The position numbers were made by a program, and so were the translations under genes. This document shows, piece by piece, positions 51,054 to 60,886 of a DNA stretch of 64,000 nt. Source of the DNA: Diplonema japonicum (lineage: Eukaryota; Euglenozoa; Diplonemea; Diplonemida; Diplonemidae); the NCBI GenBank assembly GCA_964019335.1, contig OZ025681.1, positions 248,001 to 312,000 on the forward strand, given 5' to 3'. Within the stretch, counting starts at the first letter, position 1. Every line of letters begins with the position of its first letter. Below the pieces are notes generated by a model. The model made no database searches. It was not told where the DNA came from and saw nothing but the letters and a program-made list of their open reading frames with translations.

Positions 51054-53216
51054 CTAGTAATACCGATACACGGCGGGGTCATATTCAGTGGGCTCGTATC
51101 GTGTGTAAGGATAGACGGCATACTCCTCTTCAGAATACACGTTCTGCTTCTCGCTTTGAAGGTGATAGTAATCAATTTCATCAGGAGCGTCGTAACCTTG
51201 ATAGTAAGGGTGTGTACTTTTGAGGGGTTCTGTGGGGCCGTATTCGGCAGGCCAGTCATATGAGGGGGGTTTTTGGTGGTGCGGAGTGGCTTCACGCTGC
51301 AAAGCACGCTGGAGACGTTCTTCATGTGAGAGAGTGGTGTCGTCGAAGGAGTTTTGATTGGGTTTGTTAACGTCCCAGTGGGTGTCCTCGATGGTTTCAA
51401 GCACACCCTCAACGGAGGAACGCGAACCTGCGTTTTTGAAACACGGCAGGACGATGCTGTCCCACATCTCCTGAGGGCAGTGTTCCGGGCGGTCGAGTAT
51501 CCCGCCGTTTTGAACGAAACCCCACACTTCTTTTTGCGTTTTGTTCAGGTAGTAATAAGGATGCCTCCCTCCCGAGAACAATTCCCACATCAAAACTCCA
51601 AACGACCACACATCGTAACCAGTTGTTGCCTTCCGTGTGTCAGGTTTCACAGCCAACGCTTCAGGCGGTGCCCAGAGAATCGCGATTTTAGGACGGATTT
51701 CATCAACACGACAGGCTAGACCGAAATCGCCTAGCTTCCATGACCCATCACGGGACACAAGGACATTACGAGCAGCAATATCGTAATGGCACCGCTCATT
51801 GGCGTGGAGGTACAGAAGGGCCTTCCCGATTTGCGTTGTCACACCAAGGAATACCTTGGGGGTCGCGGGGCCAGATTTTCGGAGAACCTTGTCCAAGGAT
51901 CCCACGCACAGTTCGGTGATCATGTACAGTGCGTTGGTCACGCTGTTGACGCCGAACCCGAAGAACGTAAGAACCGCATTGCAGCGTGCTGTGTGCAACT
52001 CGGCGATCTCCCTTTGAAACTCTGCTCTTTGGAATCTGTACAATACTGTCTCGGAAGGCTTCAGTTCCTTCACCGCGACGTCCGCACGAATGGCTTCATA
52101 CCTGGCGCAGTACACCCTCCCGAAGGATCCGATTCCTATCTCCTTCCACGACGACGGGTCCAAAACCTCAAGTTCGATTTTTGAAGATCCTATCAACGGT
52201 GGTGCGGCAAACGGGCGGAGATACGACGCGGCGTGCTGTGCGCCGGGGATGTTCTTCTTCGCGCAATCCAGCGCGAGGTGGTACGGGGTTTGGTTGGCGG
52301 CGTTGGTGAGGTTCGGGTCGCAGTTGTGCTCGAGAAGCACCTTTAACAGCCTCGGGGAATGCCCGTACGTCCTCACCGCGATGTGGAAAGGCGTGTTCTC
52401 ATAGTCATCTACCTTCGTTATCCCTGCCGGGTACGCTTTGATCCACGGAAGCAAAATAGCCATCAATGTATCATCATCCGTTGTTTTTCGAAACCGGTGT
52501 GGTGCGGCGGCATTGAACAACGCGTGGAAAAGATTCCCTCCTAAGTCTTCTCCAACATCAACGCGTGCACCATGTGACAAAAGGAAATCCGAGAGTTCGG
52601 GTAAGAACCCCAGCCCGCTGATGGCCCAGTACAGAGTTGAGAATGAAGTGGGGCCGTATCCGAGATTGACGTCTGCTCCGCAAGCGATAAGCTCTTCCAT
52701 GAACCGGAAAGGTCGCTGCCAGTCCTTTATCGAAGGGTAACGCTGGCAGAGGACGTCTAAGGCAGTCATCTTGGAGGTGTTTCTTAGATTTACATCCGCG
52801 CCAACTTCTGATAGATATCTTATTACAGCAACTACGCCTTCAACGGACATTGTCGACCATGCGTGTTGTTGGATGTACTCGAGTAGTATGGTGCTGCCGT
52901 TCGCGTTGAGGAGGTCGTTGGGGCCTACCTCGCTTGGGCATATTGCTTTTATTGCGGTTGCATTGCCTTGGCGGACTGCCTCCATGGTCTTCATGTAGGT
53001 TTTTGTGTTTGTTTTTATGAGGGACTTCGGGTGGTCCATCTTCCCGCCTATTGCAGTCTCCATCAGCATGTTGTTTTGATCGATGCAGTTCTGCTCCTGG
53101 ATGTCGGACACTGTTTTCATGAGCTTCTCACTGATCTTGTCCTTGAGCCTTTCGATCTCGTCCGGTGTTGTCCCTGGAACGGGGTTTCCATCCGCTGCAC
53201 CTTCTTCCTCACTCAT
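51054..53216 (-). CDS. Ankyrin-repeat tyrosine-kinase-like protein kinase with Tyr-rich tail
   Basis: 720 residues. About 80-330 are ankyrin repeats (GADVNLRNTSKMTALDVL, YENTPFHIAVRTYG, NQTPYHLALDCAKK). Kinase domain about 357-600: IGIGSFGRVYCARY (Gly loop), VAVKEL (Lys383), CHYDIAARNVLV with catalytic Asp479 and the AARN form typical of tyrosine kinases but Tyr in place of the HRD Arg, LGDFGLACR (497-499), ILWAPPEAL, YDVWSFGVLMWELFSGGRHP. The last 70 residues hold 16 tyrosines (HPYYQGYDAP, IDYYHLQ, VYPYTRYEP, YRYY), which suggests phosphorylation-dependent docking. No transmembrane helix. Ankyrin-TKL kinases are common in protists, but the AARN and W-x-P-P-E features lean toward true tyrosine kinases. 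Confidence 0.85.
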   Translation of the reverse strand: MSEEEGAADGNPVPGTTPDEIERLKDKISEKLMKTVSDIQEQNCIDQNNMLMETAIGGKMDHPKSLIKTNTKTYMKTMEAVRQGNATAIKAICPSEVGPNDLLNANGSTILLEYIQQHAWSTMSVEGVVAVIRYLSEVGADVNLRNTSKMTALDVLCQRYPSIKDWQRPFRFMEELIACGADVNLGYGPTSFSTLYWAISGLGFLPELSDFLLSHGARVDVGEDLGGNLFHALFNAAAPHRFRKTTDDDTLMAILLPWIKAYPAGITKVDDYENTPFHIAVRTYGHSPRLLKVLLEHNCDPNLTNAANQTPYHLALDCAKKNIPGAQHAASYLRPFAAPPLIGSSKIELEVLDPSSWKEIGIGSFGRVYCARYEAIRADVAVKELKPSETVLYRFQRAEFQREIAELHTARCNAVLTFFGFGVNSVTNALYMITELCVGSLDKVLRKSGPATPKVFLGVTTQIGKALLYLHANERCHYDIAARNVLVSRDGSWKLGDFGLACRVDEIRPKIAILWAPPEALAVKPDTRKATTGYDVWSFGVLMWELFSGGRHPYYYLNKTQKEVWGFVQNGGILDRPEHCPQEMWDSIVLPCFKNAGSRSSVEGVLETIEDTHWDVNKPNQNSFDDTTLSHEERLQRALQREATPHHQKPPSYDWPAEYGPTEPLKSTHPYYQGYDAPDEIDYYHLQSEKQNVYSEEEYAVYPYTRYEPTEYDPAVYRYY

Positions 53217-54077
53217 ATTGTTTTTTTTTTTTTTTTTTTTTTAATGCTGTAAAGGAGGTGACAAAATGTCCAGATTGGTAAACTCCCCTGATAGACACGT
53301 TTGCCCAGACCCTTGAAACTATATATATGATATGAAGTGCCACCGATGTCATTGAGTTCTCTCTTCTGAAACGAGCACTGTATCTGCTGCTTCTTCGTTT
53401 GGAATGAGCTTTCTGCCATCAACCTCCTCTGTTCAGATGTTCCCACCTAGCAAAAGCTGGATACCGTTGCCCGTAAGCCAAGGCCTTTCAAGATTCCCGG
53501 ACTCGAAAAAAAGAGTCGGCTGATTGTTTGTGCAAGCCGGAACAATTCTTTTCAAAATTTGTTTACTTGCAAAAAAGTTTTTGAAGTAAAAAAAAAAAGT
53601 AAATAAAAAAATAAAAAATAAATAAAGAAAAATAAAATATAGGGGTAAAGGAGGCCCCCCGTATCCTAGAAAAAAAAAAAAAGAAAGGTGTCGTTCGGAA
53701 AGTGCGTGCAACTCTACCCGACAAAAAGGTAAGAGAGAGAAAACAAATTAACAGTAACAGGGGGAGGGAGCCTTGAAAAGAGATTGTTAGGAGCTACGTC
53801 CTATTCATCCTTTCTTAGAACTCGGTTTAAAGAAGAAGAAAAAAAAGAGCTAAAACAGTCTATATATTTGTTGTTGCATAGGATACTATGTATCATATGT
53901 CTTTTTCATTTGGGGAAAGCAAAACCGTCCAGTTTCGGGTTGAGAGGTTTTTTTTTGGGGGGGTATTTCTCTTTTTCTTCTTCTTTCGTTTGTTTTCATT
54001 CATCTGGATAACATGGTGATGAGGAAGGCTTTGGGCTGTTGAGCTACCCCAAATGGGATAGGGTCATCTTCCCTTCA
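53217..54077. other. Spacer
   Basis: No gene. Includes a partial R1 copy (53513-53560: GAGTCGGCTGATTGTTTGTG, CAAGCCGG). Confidence 0.5.
53247..53248 (-). promoter_or_regulatory. Predicted splice acceptor of kinase gene
   Basis: ATTTTGTCACCTCCTTTACAG on the coding strand, then CATT, a run of 22 A and CA before the ATG at 53216; short poly-A leader. Confidence 0.6.
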
Positions 54078-55018
54078 CCGAAGGTGATGAGCACAGACAT
54101 GATGTCGCTGTCACCGCCACCCCCAGTTGTATCTTATGAAATGAATTAAAAAGAAAGAAATAGACAAGAGCTTAAGAGCAGAAGGGGAGAGAAAGAAGCT
54201 TTCAAACTCAGCAAAAAAGGGCGGTTGCCTGAAAACTAATGAATTAAAAAGAAATAAAATTGTAATCTTTTCTTTTTTTTAATGGTGAGATAGGAGGCTC
54301 CTGTCTTGGAACGTCCCCCCTTGTCTCTACTTATCTACCCCCTTTAAATAAAAGAAGAAGAAAAAAAAAAGAGATAAACAAAAAATGTTGTAGATCGATT
54401 CATTCTTTTCTTGTTATTTGCATTTTTGTTGCAATTCCTATTTTTTTTGAAGAAAAAAAAGAAGCATTACGATTAACAGTGGTCTCTGAGCCTGCACAAC
54501 AAGAAAGCGAGTAAAAGGAAGACAGGTCGTGTCAGCATAACCATGCCAGCACAACCCGCCATCACTCTTCCGTCACAAGCCTAAAGGGAGGAAAAGATAA
54601 AAAGAGGAACCGGGAAGTTCAAGGAAGTGAATTTTTGCAAGAAGGAAAAAAAGAAAACGATACTAGAGAAAAAAAGAGACATTGACGCCTACTTTAGAAT
54701 ACTAGTAAAATTTAAAAAAAATGCAGACAAAAAAGGCTGCCAAGACACCGAAAAAAAACACATCTTGAAACTTTTTAAGTGCGCCACTGGGGGAGGTCTG
54801 TTTCTAAAGCGGTGATTTTAAATAGAAGTATGAAAGGCCGCTCTTTTGACACACATTTTAATTCAAAATAGGTGCAAATTGAAATAGCGTGTCTTCAATT
54901 CCTCCTTATCCACCGCAGAAAGCACGCCCTCCACACAAAATAAAAGAATTAATCAAAGATGGAATAATAGGATAATAGGTTGTGTTTCCCCCTCTCACTC
55001 ACAGGAGGAGTGCCATGT
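54078..55018. repeat. Downstream spacer unit a of CAP locus
   Basis: About 940-bp unit repeated directly in tandem at offset 941 (55019 on) and again near 58850-59686 and 59687-60517. Contains CATGATGTCGCTGTCACCGC, GAGGCTCCTGTCTTGGAACG, GATTAACAGTGGTCTCTGAG and TGCGCCACTGGGGGAGGTCT. Only short non-conserved frames. Ends with an 8-codon gene relic. Confidence 0.85.
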
Positions 55019-55019
55019 C
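54995..55019 (-). pseudogene. Truncated gene tail (T-W-H-S-S-C-E-stop)
   Basis: The coding strand reads ACATGGCACTCCTCCTGTGA plus GTGA, the last codons and stop of the CAP-tail gene family (intact ends: TWHSSCA), fused upstream directly to the spacer motif CGAAGGTGATGAGC. It indicates a deleted family member. An identical relic lies at 59662-59686. Confidence 0.65.
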
Positions 55020-55830
55020 CGAAGGTGATGAGCACAGACATGATGTCGCTGTCACCGCCACCCCCAGTTGTATCTTATGAAATGAATTAAAAAGAAAGAA
55101 ATAGACAAGAGCTTAAGAGCAGAAGGGGAGAGAAAGAAGCTTTCAAACTCAGCAAAAAAGGGCGGTTGCCTGAAAACTAATGAATTAAAAAGAAATAAAA
55201 TTGTAATCTTTTCTTTTTTTTAATGGTGAGATAGGAGGCTCCTGTCTTGGAACGTCCCCCCTTGTCTCTACTTATCTACCCCCTTTAAATAAAAGAAGAA
55301 GAAAAAAAAAAGAGATAAACAAAAAATGTTGTAGATCGATTCATTCTTTTCTTGTTATTTGCATTTTTGTTGCAATTCCTATTTTTTTTGAAGAAAAAAA
55401 AGAAGCATTACGATTAACAGTGGTCTCTGAGCCTGCACAACAAGAAAGCGAGTAAAAGGAAGACAGGTCGTGTCAGCATAACCATGCCAGCACAACCCGC
55501 CATCACTCTTCCGTCACAAGCCTAAAGGGAGGAAAAGATAAAAAAGAGCAACCAGGAAGTTCAAGGAGGTGAGTTTTTGCAAGAAAGAAAAAAAAGAAAA
55601 CGATGTTAGAGGTATTCATTTTTAAGTGCGCCACTGGGGGAGGTCTGGCTCTAAAGCGATGGATTGAAATAGAAGAAGTATGAAAGGCCGCTCTTTAATT
55701 GCATACATGCCAACCGAATAGCGACCCCTTATCCACCGCAGAAAGCACGCCCTCCGCGAGCACGTCACAAAAAAATAAAAGAATTAATCAAAGATGGAAT
55801 ATAATAGGATAATAGGTTGTGTTTCCCCTC
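55019..55830. repeat. Downstream spacer unit b of CAP locus
   Basis: Tandem copy of unit a, about 100 bp shorter, ending at the stop codon of the CAP gene. Confidence 0.85.
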
Positions 55831-58662
55831 TCATGCACAGGAGGAGTGCCATGTCTCGACCATGTCATCCCCGCAGCAGAGGAGCTCCTTCGGGTCGTGG
55901 ACGTAGAGCTGCCTCCAGTAGCCCGAAGGGGCATGCTGCAGCCATATCCCCTCCACCAGCAGGTTGTCTGTGCTCGACGTGAAAGCGATCAGGATGGCGC
56001 TCTCCACCTCTGCGAACGAGTACGGGCTCCCGCGTACAGGAAGGGTCTGCTCCTCCCCTGCCCCGAGGCCCCACAGTGTTGTCCAGTACCACGAGGGCTC
56101 CCCTTTCTTCTCCAGGTGCACCGCGACTGCCCCCGAAGATCCTGCACCCGTTCTGTTTCCTGAGCCGTCCTTCACCTTGATTCGGAAGTTGATTTCCCCC
56201 TCCCCGCTGTCAGGGGCAGCAGTTACGTCGGGTTCAGGTGTGTTAGGTTGAGGAGTTGAAGTGGGGACGGGTGTCGGTTGCATAGTTACCCCGGGAGCAG
56301 TAGTAGGAATTGCGGTGTCAGGTGCTGGTGTGTCAGGGGCTGGTGTGTCAGGGGCTGGTGTGTCAGGTGCTGTTGTGTCAGGTGCTGGTGTGCCAGGTGC
56401 TGGTGTGTCAGGGGCTGGTGTGTCAGGTGCTGTTGTGCCAGGTGCTGGTGTGTCAGGGGCTGGTGTGTCAGGTGCTGGTGTGTCAGGTGCTGGTGTGTCA
56501 GGGGCTGGTGTGTCAGGGGCTGGTGTGTCAGGGGCTGGTGTGTCAGGTGCTGGTGTGTCAGGTGCTGTTGTGCCAGGTGCTGGTGTGCCAGGTGCTGGTG
56601 TGTCAGGGGCTGGTGTGTCAGGGGCTGGTGTGTCAGGGGCTGGTGTGTCAGGGGCTGGTGTGTCAGGTGCTGTTGTGCCAGGGGCTGGTGTGTCAGGTGC
56701 TGTTGTGCCAGGTGCTGGTGTGTCAGGGGCTGGTGTGTCAGGTGCTGGTGTGTCAGGGGCTGGTGTGTCAGGCGCTGGTGTGTCAGGGGCTGGTGTGTCA
56801 GGTGCTGTTGTGCCAGGGGCTGGTGTGTCAGGGGCTGGTGTGTCAGGTGCTGGTGTGTCAGGGGCTGGTGTGTCAGGCGCTGGTGTGTCAGGGGCTGGTG
56901 TGTCAGGTGCTGTTGTGCCAGGTGCTGGTGTGCCAGGTGCTGGTGTGTCAGGGGCTGGTGTGCCAGGTGCTGGTGTGTCAGGGGCTGGTGTGTCAGGGGC
57001 TGGTGTGTCAGGTGCTGTTGTGCCAGGGGCTGGTGTGTCAGGTGCTGTTGTGCCAGGTGCTGGTGTGTCAGGGGCTGGTGTGTCAGGTGCTGGTGTGTCA
57101 GGGGCTGGTGTGTCAGGTGCTGGTGTGTCAGGTGCTGGTGTGTCAGGGGCTGGTGTGTCAGGGGCTGGTGTGTCAGGGGCTGGTGTGTCAGGTGCTGGTG
57201 TGTCAGGTGCTGTTGTGCCAGGTGCTGGTGTGCCAGGTGCTGGTGTGTCAGGGGCTGGTGTGTCAGGGGCTGGTGTGTCAGGGGCTGGTGTGTCAGGGGC
57301 TGGTGTGTCAGGTGCTGTTGTGCCAGGGGCTGGTGTGTCAGGTGCTGTTGTGCCAGGGGCTGGTGTGTCAGGTGCTGTTGTGCCAGGTGCTGGTGTGTCA
57401 GGGGCTGGTGTGTCAGGTGCTGGTGTGTCAGGGGCTGGTGTGTCAGGCGCTGGTGTGTCAGGGGCTGGTGTGTCAGGTGCTGTTGTGCCAGGGGCTGGTG
57501 TGTCAGGGGCTGGTGTGTCAGGTGCTGGTGTGTCAGGGGCTGGTGTGTCAGGCGCTGGTGTGTCAGGGGCTGGTGTGTCAGGTGCTGTTGTGCCAGGTGC
57601 TGGTGTGCCAGGTGCTGGTGTGTCAGGGGCTGGTGTGTCAGGGGCTGGTGTGTCAGGGGCTGGTGTGTCAGGTGCTGTTGTGCCAGGTGCTGGTGTGTCA
57701 GGGGCTGGTGTGTCAGGGGCTGGTGTGTCAGGCGCTGGTGTGTCAGGGGCTGGTGTGTCAGGTGCTGTTGTGCCAGGTGCTGGTGTGTCAGGAGCTGGTG
57801 TTGGATCGTCGATGGAGCAGCCGTCAGGGACAGTGTTGGGGCTCAGCACGTTGTTTTTGTACGCCCCTTTCCGGTTCCCAGCTGTGTAGTAGTTGCACAT
57901 CAGGTAGACGCTGATGAGGTTTGACTCTTTTGCGTGGCAGAGAGCACAGCCAATCTCAGTGCTGTCCTTCCACAAGACTTGTGTCATGTGTCCTGTGGTA
58001 CCGTTATTGGTGGCGGTGTTGTAATCCCAGCAGCCCTCTTCCCCGCAGTACCAAGCCTGTGCGGCGTGGGCAGGGTCGTAGTCGTCGAGCTCCCCGTTGC
58101 CCGAAAGCTTCACAATGTTCTCCCCGTAGGACACGCCGTTGTTAAGCGGGGGAGCGTTGTGGGTGAGGGACCCTGTGCTGCAGGTGGTGGTGAATCCCGC
58201 GCTGCCGATGGTGTACTCGGCGATGTCGTCGCTGTAGGTGAGGTTGCAGGCACCGTGCTTGGCACGGTATGCGTTGTGCTTAGCGAGGACGCTGTCCTTC
58301 TGCCACTGTCCGAGAGCGGAGTAACAAGGCTTGCTCGTCTTCCCAGTGCAGGAACCGGTCTTCACCTCGTCGTAGGTTCCAGGGGCACAAGTGCATTCCG
58401 TGCACCCGCCCATCTTAACAAGAGCAGGGCAACCGTGGCCCGGCAGCAGGTCAACGCACTTAAAACCACTGAATGTGTCGGTGCAGGTGTTGGTCGGCTG
58501 CTCGCACCACGTGAGGTGCGAATCACAAGCCCACTGCGCGCCTGCCGTGCGTGCACCGCTGTTCAGGTTTGACACAGCTGATGTCCCCAACACCAGATTG
58601 TGTGGGTTCTCAACCACCGCAAGAACACTGCCCATGAAAACAGCCGCTATGACTGTCGCCAT
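55831..58662 (-). CDS. Secreted CAP (SCP/PR-1) domain protein with APDTP repeat stalk
   Basis: 943 residues. Signal peptide MATVIAAVFMGSVLAVV; a Cys-rich EGF-like region about 40-120 (CDSHLTWCEQPTNTC, GCTECTCAPGTYDEV); CAP domain about 128-285 with VLAKHNAYRAKHG, VSYGENIV, GHMTQVLWKDSTEIGCAL (CAP1) and VYLMCNYYTAGN (CAP2), keeping the usual His, Glu, Glu, His pattern. Then about 490 residues of APDTP/APGTT pentapeptides, a short linker (TAIPTTAPGVTMQPTPVPTS) and a C-terminal domain of about 125 residues starting GEINFRIKVKDGSGN that looks PLAT-like (beta-sandwich, ends CCGDDMVETWHSSCA). Extracellular. The C-terminal domain recurs in the gene at 60498. Confidence 0.85.
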   Translation of the reverse strand: MATVIAAVFMGSVLAVVENPHNLVLGTSAVSNLNSGARTAGAQWACDSHLTWCEQPTNTCTDTFSGFKCVDLLPGHGCPALVKMGGCTECTCAPGTYDEVKTGSCTGKTSKPCYSALGQWQKDSVLAKHNAYRAKHGACNLTYSDDIAEYTIGSAGFTTTCSTGSLTHNAPPLNNGVSYGENIVKLSGNGELDDYDPAHAAQAWYCGEEGCWDYNTATNNGTTGHMTQVLWKDSTEIGCALCHAKESNLISVYLMCNYYTAGNRKGAYKNNVLSPNTVPDGCSIDDPTPAPDTPAPGTTAPDTPAPDTPAPDTPAPDTPAPDTPAPGTTAPDTPAPDTPAPDTPAPDTPAPGTPAPGTTAPDTPAPDTPAPDTPAPDTPAPDTPAPDTPAPGTTAPDTPAPDTPAPDTPAPDTPAPDTPAPDTPAPGTTAPDTPAPGTTAPDTPAPGTTAPDTPAPDTPAPDTPAPDTPAPDTPAPGTPAPGTTAPDTPAPDTPAPDTPAPDTPAPDTPAPDTPAPDTPAPDTPAPDTPAPDTPAPGTTAPDTPAPGTTAPDTPAPDTPAPDTPAPGTPAPDTPAPGTPAPGTTAPDTPAPDTPAPDTPAPDTPAPDTPAPDTPAPGTTAPDTPAPDTPAPDTPAPDTPAPDTPAPDTPAPGTTAPDTPAPGTTAPDTPAPDTPAPDTPAPDTPAPDTPAPGTPAPGTTAPDTPAPDTPAPDTPAPDTPAPDTPAPDTPAPDTPAPDTPAPGTTAPDTPAPDTPAPGTPAPDTTAPDTPAPDTPAPDTPAPDTAIPTTAPGVTMQPTPVPTSTPQPNTPEPDVTAAPDSGEGEINFRIKVKDGSGNRTGAGSSGAVAVHLEKKGEPSWYWTTLWGLGAGEEQTLPVRGSPYSFAEVESAILIAFTSSTDNLLVEGIWLQHAPSGYWRQLYVHDPKELLCCGDDMVETWHSSCA
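56315..57795 (-). repeat. 15-bp tandem repeat (about 98 units) in CAP gene
   Basis: Units are GGTGCTGGTGTGTCA and GGGGCTGGTGTGTCA (APDTP) and GGTGCTGTTGTGCCA (APGTT), with rare GGCGCTGG variants. Variant order repeats at 675 bp: GGCGC variants at 56771 and 56876 recur at 57446 and 57551. No unit contains a stop in any frame, so all frames look open. Confidence 0.93.
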
Positions 58663-58694
58663 GTTGTTTTGTTGTTGTTTTTGTGCAAAGTAAC

Positions 58695-58696
58695 CT
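58695..58696 (-). promoter_or_regulatory. Predicted splice acceptor of CAP gene
   Basis: AAATCCCCCTCCCGTAG then GTTACTTTGC on the coding strand, 32 nt before the ATG at 58662; A/C-rich leader. Confidence 0.55.
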
Positions 58697-59137
58697 ACGG
58701 GAGGGGGATTTCTTTTTCCTCTTCTTTCGTTTGCTTTTTATTCCGGTAGTTCTGAGCGACTAGGCCTTTGTTGTCATCTGGACATGGTGATAGGCAGGCT
58801 TGGGGCCTGTTGAGTGACATCGGAGGTTCCCTATGCGTCGAAAAAGAAAGAAATAGACAAAAAGCATAAAAGCAGAAGGGGAGTGAGGAAGAAAAGGAGA
58901 TTTAAAAGAGAGTAAGAAGCTTTCAAAGTCAGCTAAAGGGCTAGCGGTTGCCTGAAAACTAATGAATTAAGAAAATTGTAACATTTTGAGAAAGAAAGAA
59001 AAACCGACAATGATATTTGTTTCAGAACAATTTCTTCTTGTTCTTCTTCCTTTTTCCCATTTGCATTTCTGTTGCAATTCTTATTCTTTTTGAGAGAACG
59101 CAAAAAGAAAAAAAGAGAAAAAAAATAGAAGCATTCC

Positions 59138-60886
59138 GATTAACAGTGGTCTCTGAGCCTGCACAACAAGAAAGCGAGTAAAAGGAAGACAGGTCGTGTC
59201 AGCATAACCATGCCAGCACAACCCGCCATCACTCTTCCGTCACAAGCCTAAAGGGAGGAAAAGATAAAAAGAGGAACCGGGAAGTTCAAGGAAGTGAATT
59301 TTTGCAAGAAGGAAAAAAAGAAAACGATACTAGAGAAAAAAAGAGACATTGACGCCTACTTTAGAATACTAGTAAAATTTAAAAAAAATGCAGACAAAAA
59401 AGGCTGCCAAGACACCGAAAAAAAACACATCTTGAAACTTTTTAAGTGCGCCACTGGGGGAGGTCTGTTTCTAAAGCGGTGATTTTAAATAGAAGTATGA
59501 AAGGCCGCTCTTTTGACACACATTTTAATTCAAAATAGGTGCAAATTGAAATAGCGTGTCTTCAATTCCTCCTTATCCACCGCAGAAAGCACGCCCTCCA
59601 CACAAAATAAAAGAATTAATCAAAGATGGAATAATAGGATAATAGGTTGTGTTTCCCCCTCTCACTCACAGGAGGAGTGCCATGTCCGAAGGTGATGAGC
59701 ACAGACATGATGTCGCTGTCACCGCCACCCCCAGTTGTATCTTATGAAATGAATTAAAAAGAAAGAAATAGACAAGAGCTTAAGAGCAGAAGGGGAGAGA
59801 AAGAAGCTTTCAAACTCAGCAAAAAAGGGCGGTTGCCTGAAAACTAATGAATTAAAAAGAAATAAAATTGTAATCTTTTCTTTTTTTTAATGGTGAGATA
59901 GGAGGCTCCTGTCTTGGAACGTCCCCCCTTGTCTCTACTTATCTACCCCCTTTAAATAAAAGAAGAAGAAAAAAAAAAGAGATAAACAAAAAATGTTGTA
60001 GATCGATTCATTCTTTTCTTGTTATTTGCATTTTTGTTGCAATTCCTATTTTTTTTGAAGAAAAAAAAGAAGCATTACGATTAACAGTGGTCTCTGAGCC
60101 TGCACAACAAGAAAGCGAGTAAAAGGAAGACAGGTCGTGTCAGCATAACCATGCCAGCACAACCCGCCATCACTCTTCCGTCACAAGCCTAAAGGGAGGA
60201 AAAGATAAAAAAGAGCAACCAGGAAGTTCAAGGAGGTGAGTTTTTGCAAGAAAGAAAAAAAAGAAAACGATGTTAGAGGTATTCATTTTTAAGTGCGCCA
60301 CTGGGGGAGGTCTGGCTCTAAAGCGATGGATTGAAATAGAAGAAGTATGAAAGGCCGCTCTTTAATTGCATACATGCCAACCGAATAGCGACCCCTTATC
60401 CACCGCAGAAAGCACGCCCTCCGCGAGCACGTCACAAAAAAATAAAAGAATTAATCAAAGATGGAATATAATAGGATAATAGGTTGTGTTTCCCCTCTCA
60501 TGCACAGGAGGAGTGCCATGTCTCGACCATGTCATCCCCGCAGCAGAGGAGCTCCTTCGGGTCGTGGACGTAGAGCTGCCTCCAGTAGCCCGAAGGGGCA
60601 TGCTGCAGCCATATCCCCTCCACCAGCAGGTTGTCTGTGCTCGACGTGAAAGCGATCAGGATGGCGCTCTCCACCTCTGCGAACGAGTACGGGCTCCCGC
60701 GTACAGGAAGGGTCTGCTCCTCCCCTGCCCCGAGGCCCCACAGTGTTGTCCAGTACCACGAGGGCTCCCCTTTCTTCTCCAGGTGCACCGCGACTGCCCC
60801 CGAAGATCCTGCACCCGTTCTGTTTCCTGAGCCGTCCTTCACCTTGATGCGGAAGTTGATTTCCCCCTCCCCGCTGTCAGGGGCAG
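59138..60886. repeat. 1.75-kb direct repeat, copy 2
   Basis: Counterpart of 54471-56219; ends inside the coding region of the gene at 60498 just before its Pro/Thr linker. Confidence 0.9.
59662..59686 (-). pseudogene. Truncated gene tail, second copy
   Basis: Identical to the relic at 54995-55019. Confidence 0.65.

Larger units (their letters stand above)
54471..56219. repeat. 1.75-kb direct repeat, copy 1
   Basis: Matches 59138-60886 at a constant offset of 4667 with essentially one mismatch seen by eye (56182). It covers part of unit a, all of unit b and the last about 130 codons of the CAP gene. Confidence 0.9.
58663..60497. other. Spacer units c and d of CAP locus
   Basis: Upstream part 58850-59137 is a diverged copy of the unit; 59138-60497 is within the second 1.75-kb repeat. 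No supported gene. Confidence 0.6.

Noticed and set aside
54627-54815. Plus-strand 62-codon frame, identical at 59294-59482
   Set aside because: Lys-rich translation of AT-rich spacer; identity is explained by the 1.75-kb repeat, and the frame is destroyed in units b and d.
56261-57924. Three overlapping plus-strand frames of more than 530 codons over the CAP repeat
   Set aside because: A 15-bp unit lacking stops leaves all frames open. The products are pentapeptide repeats without other features.
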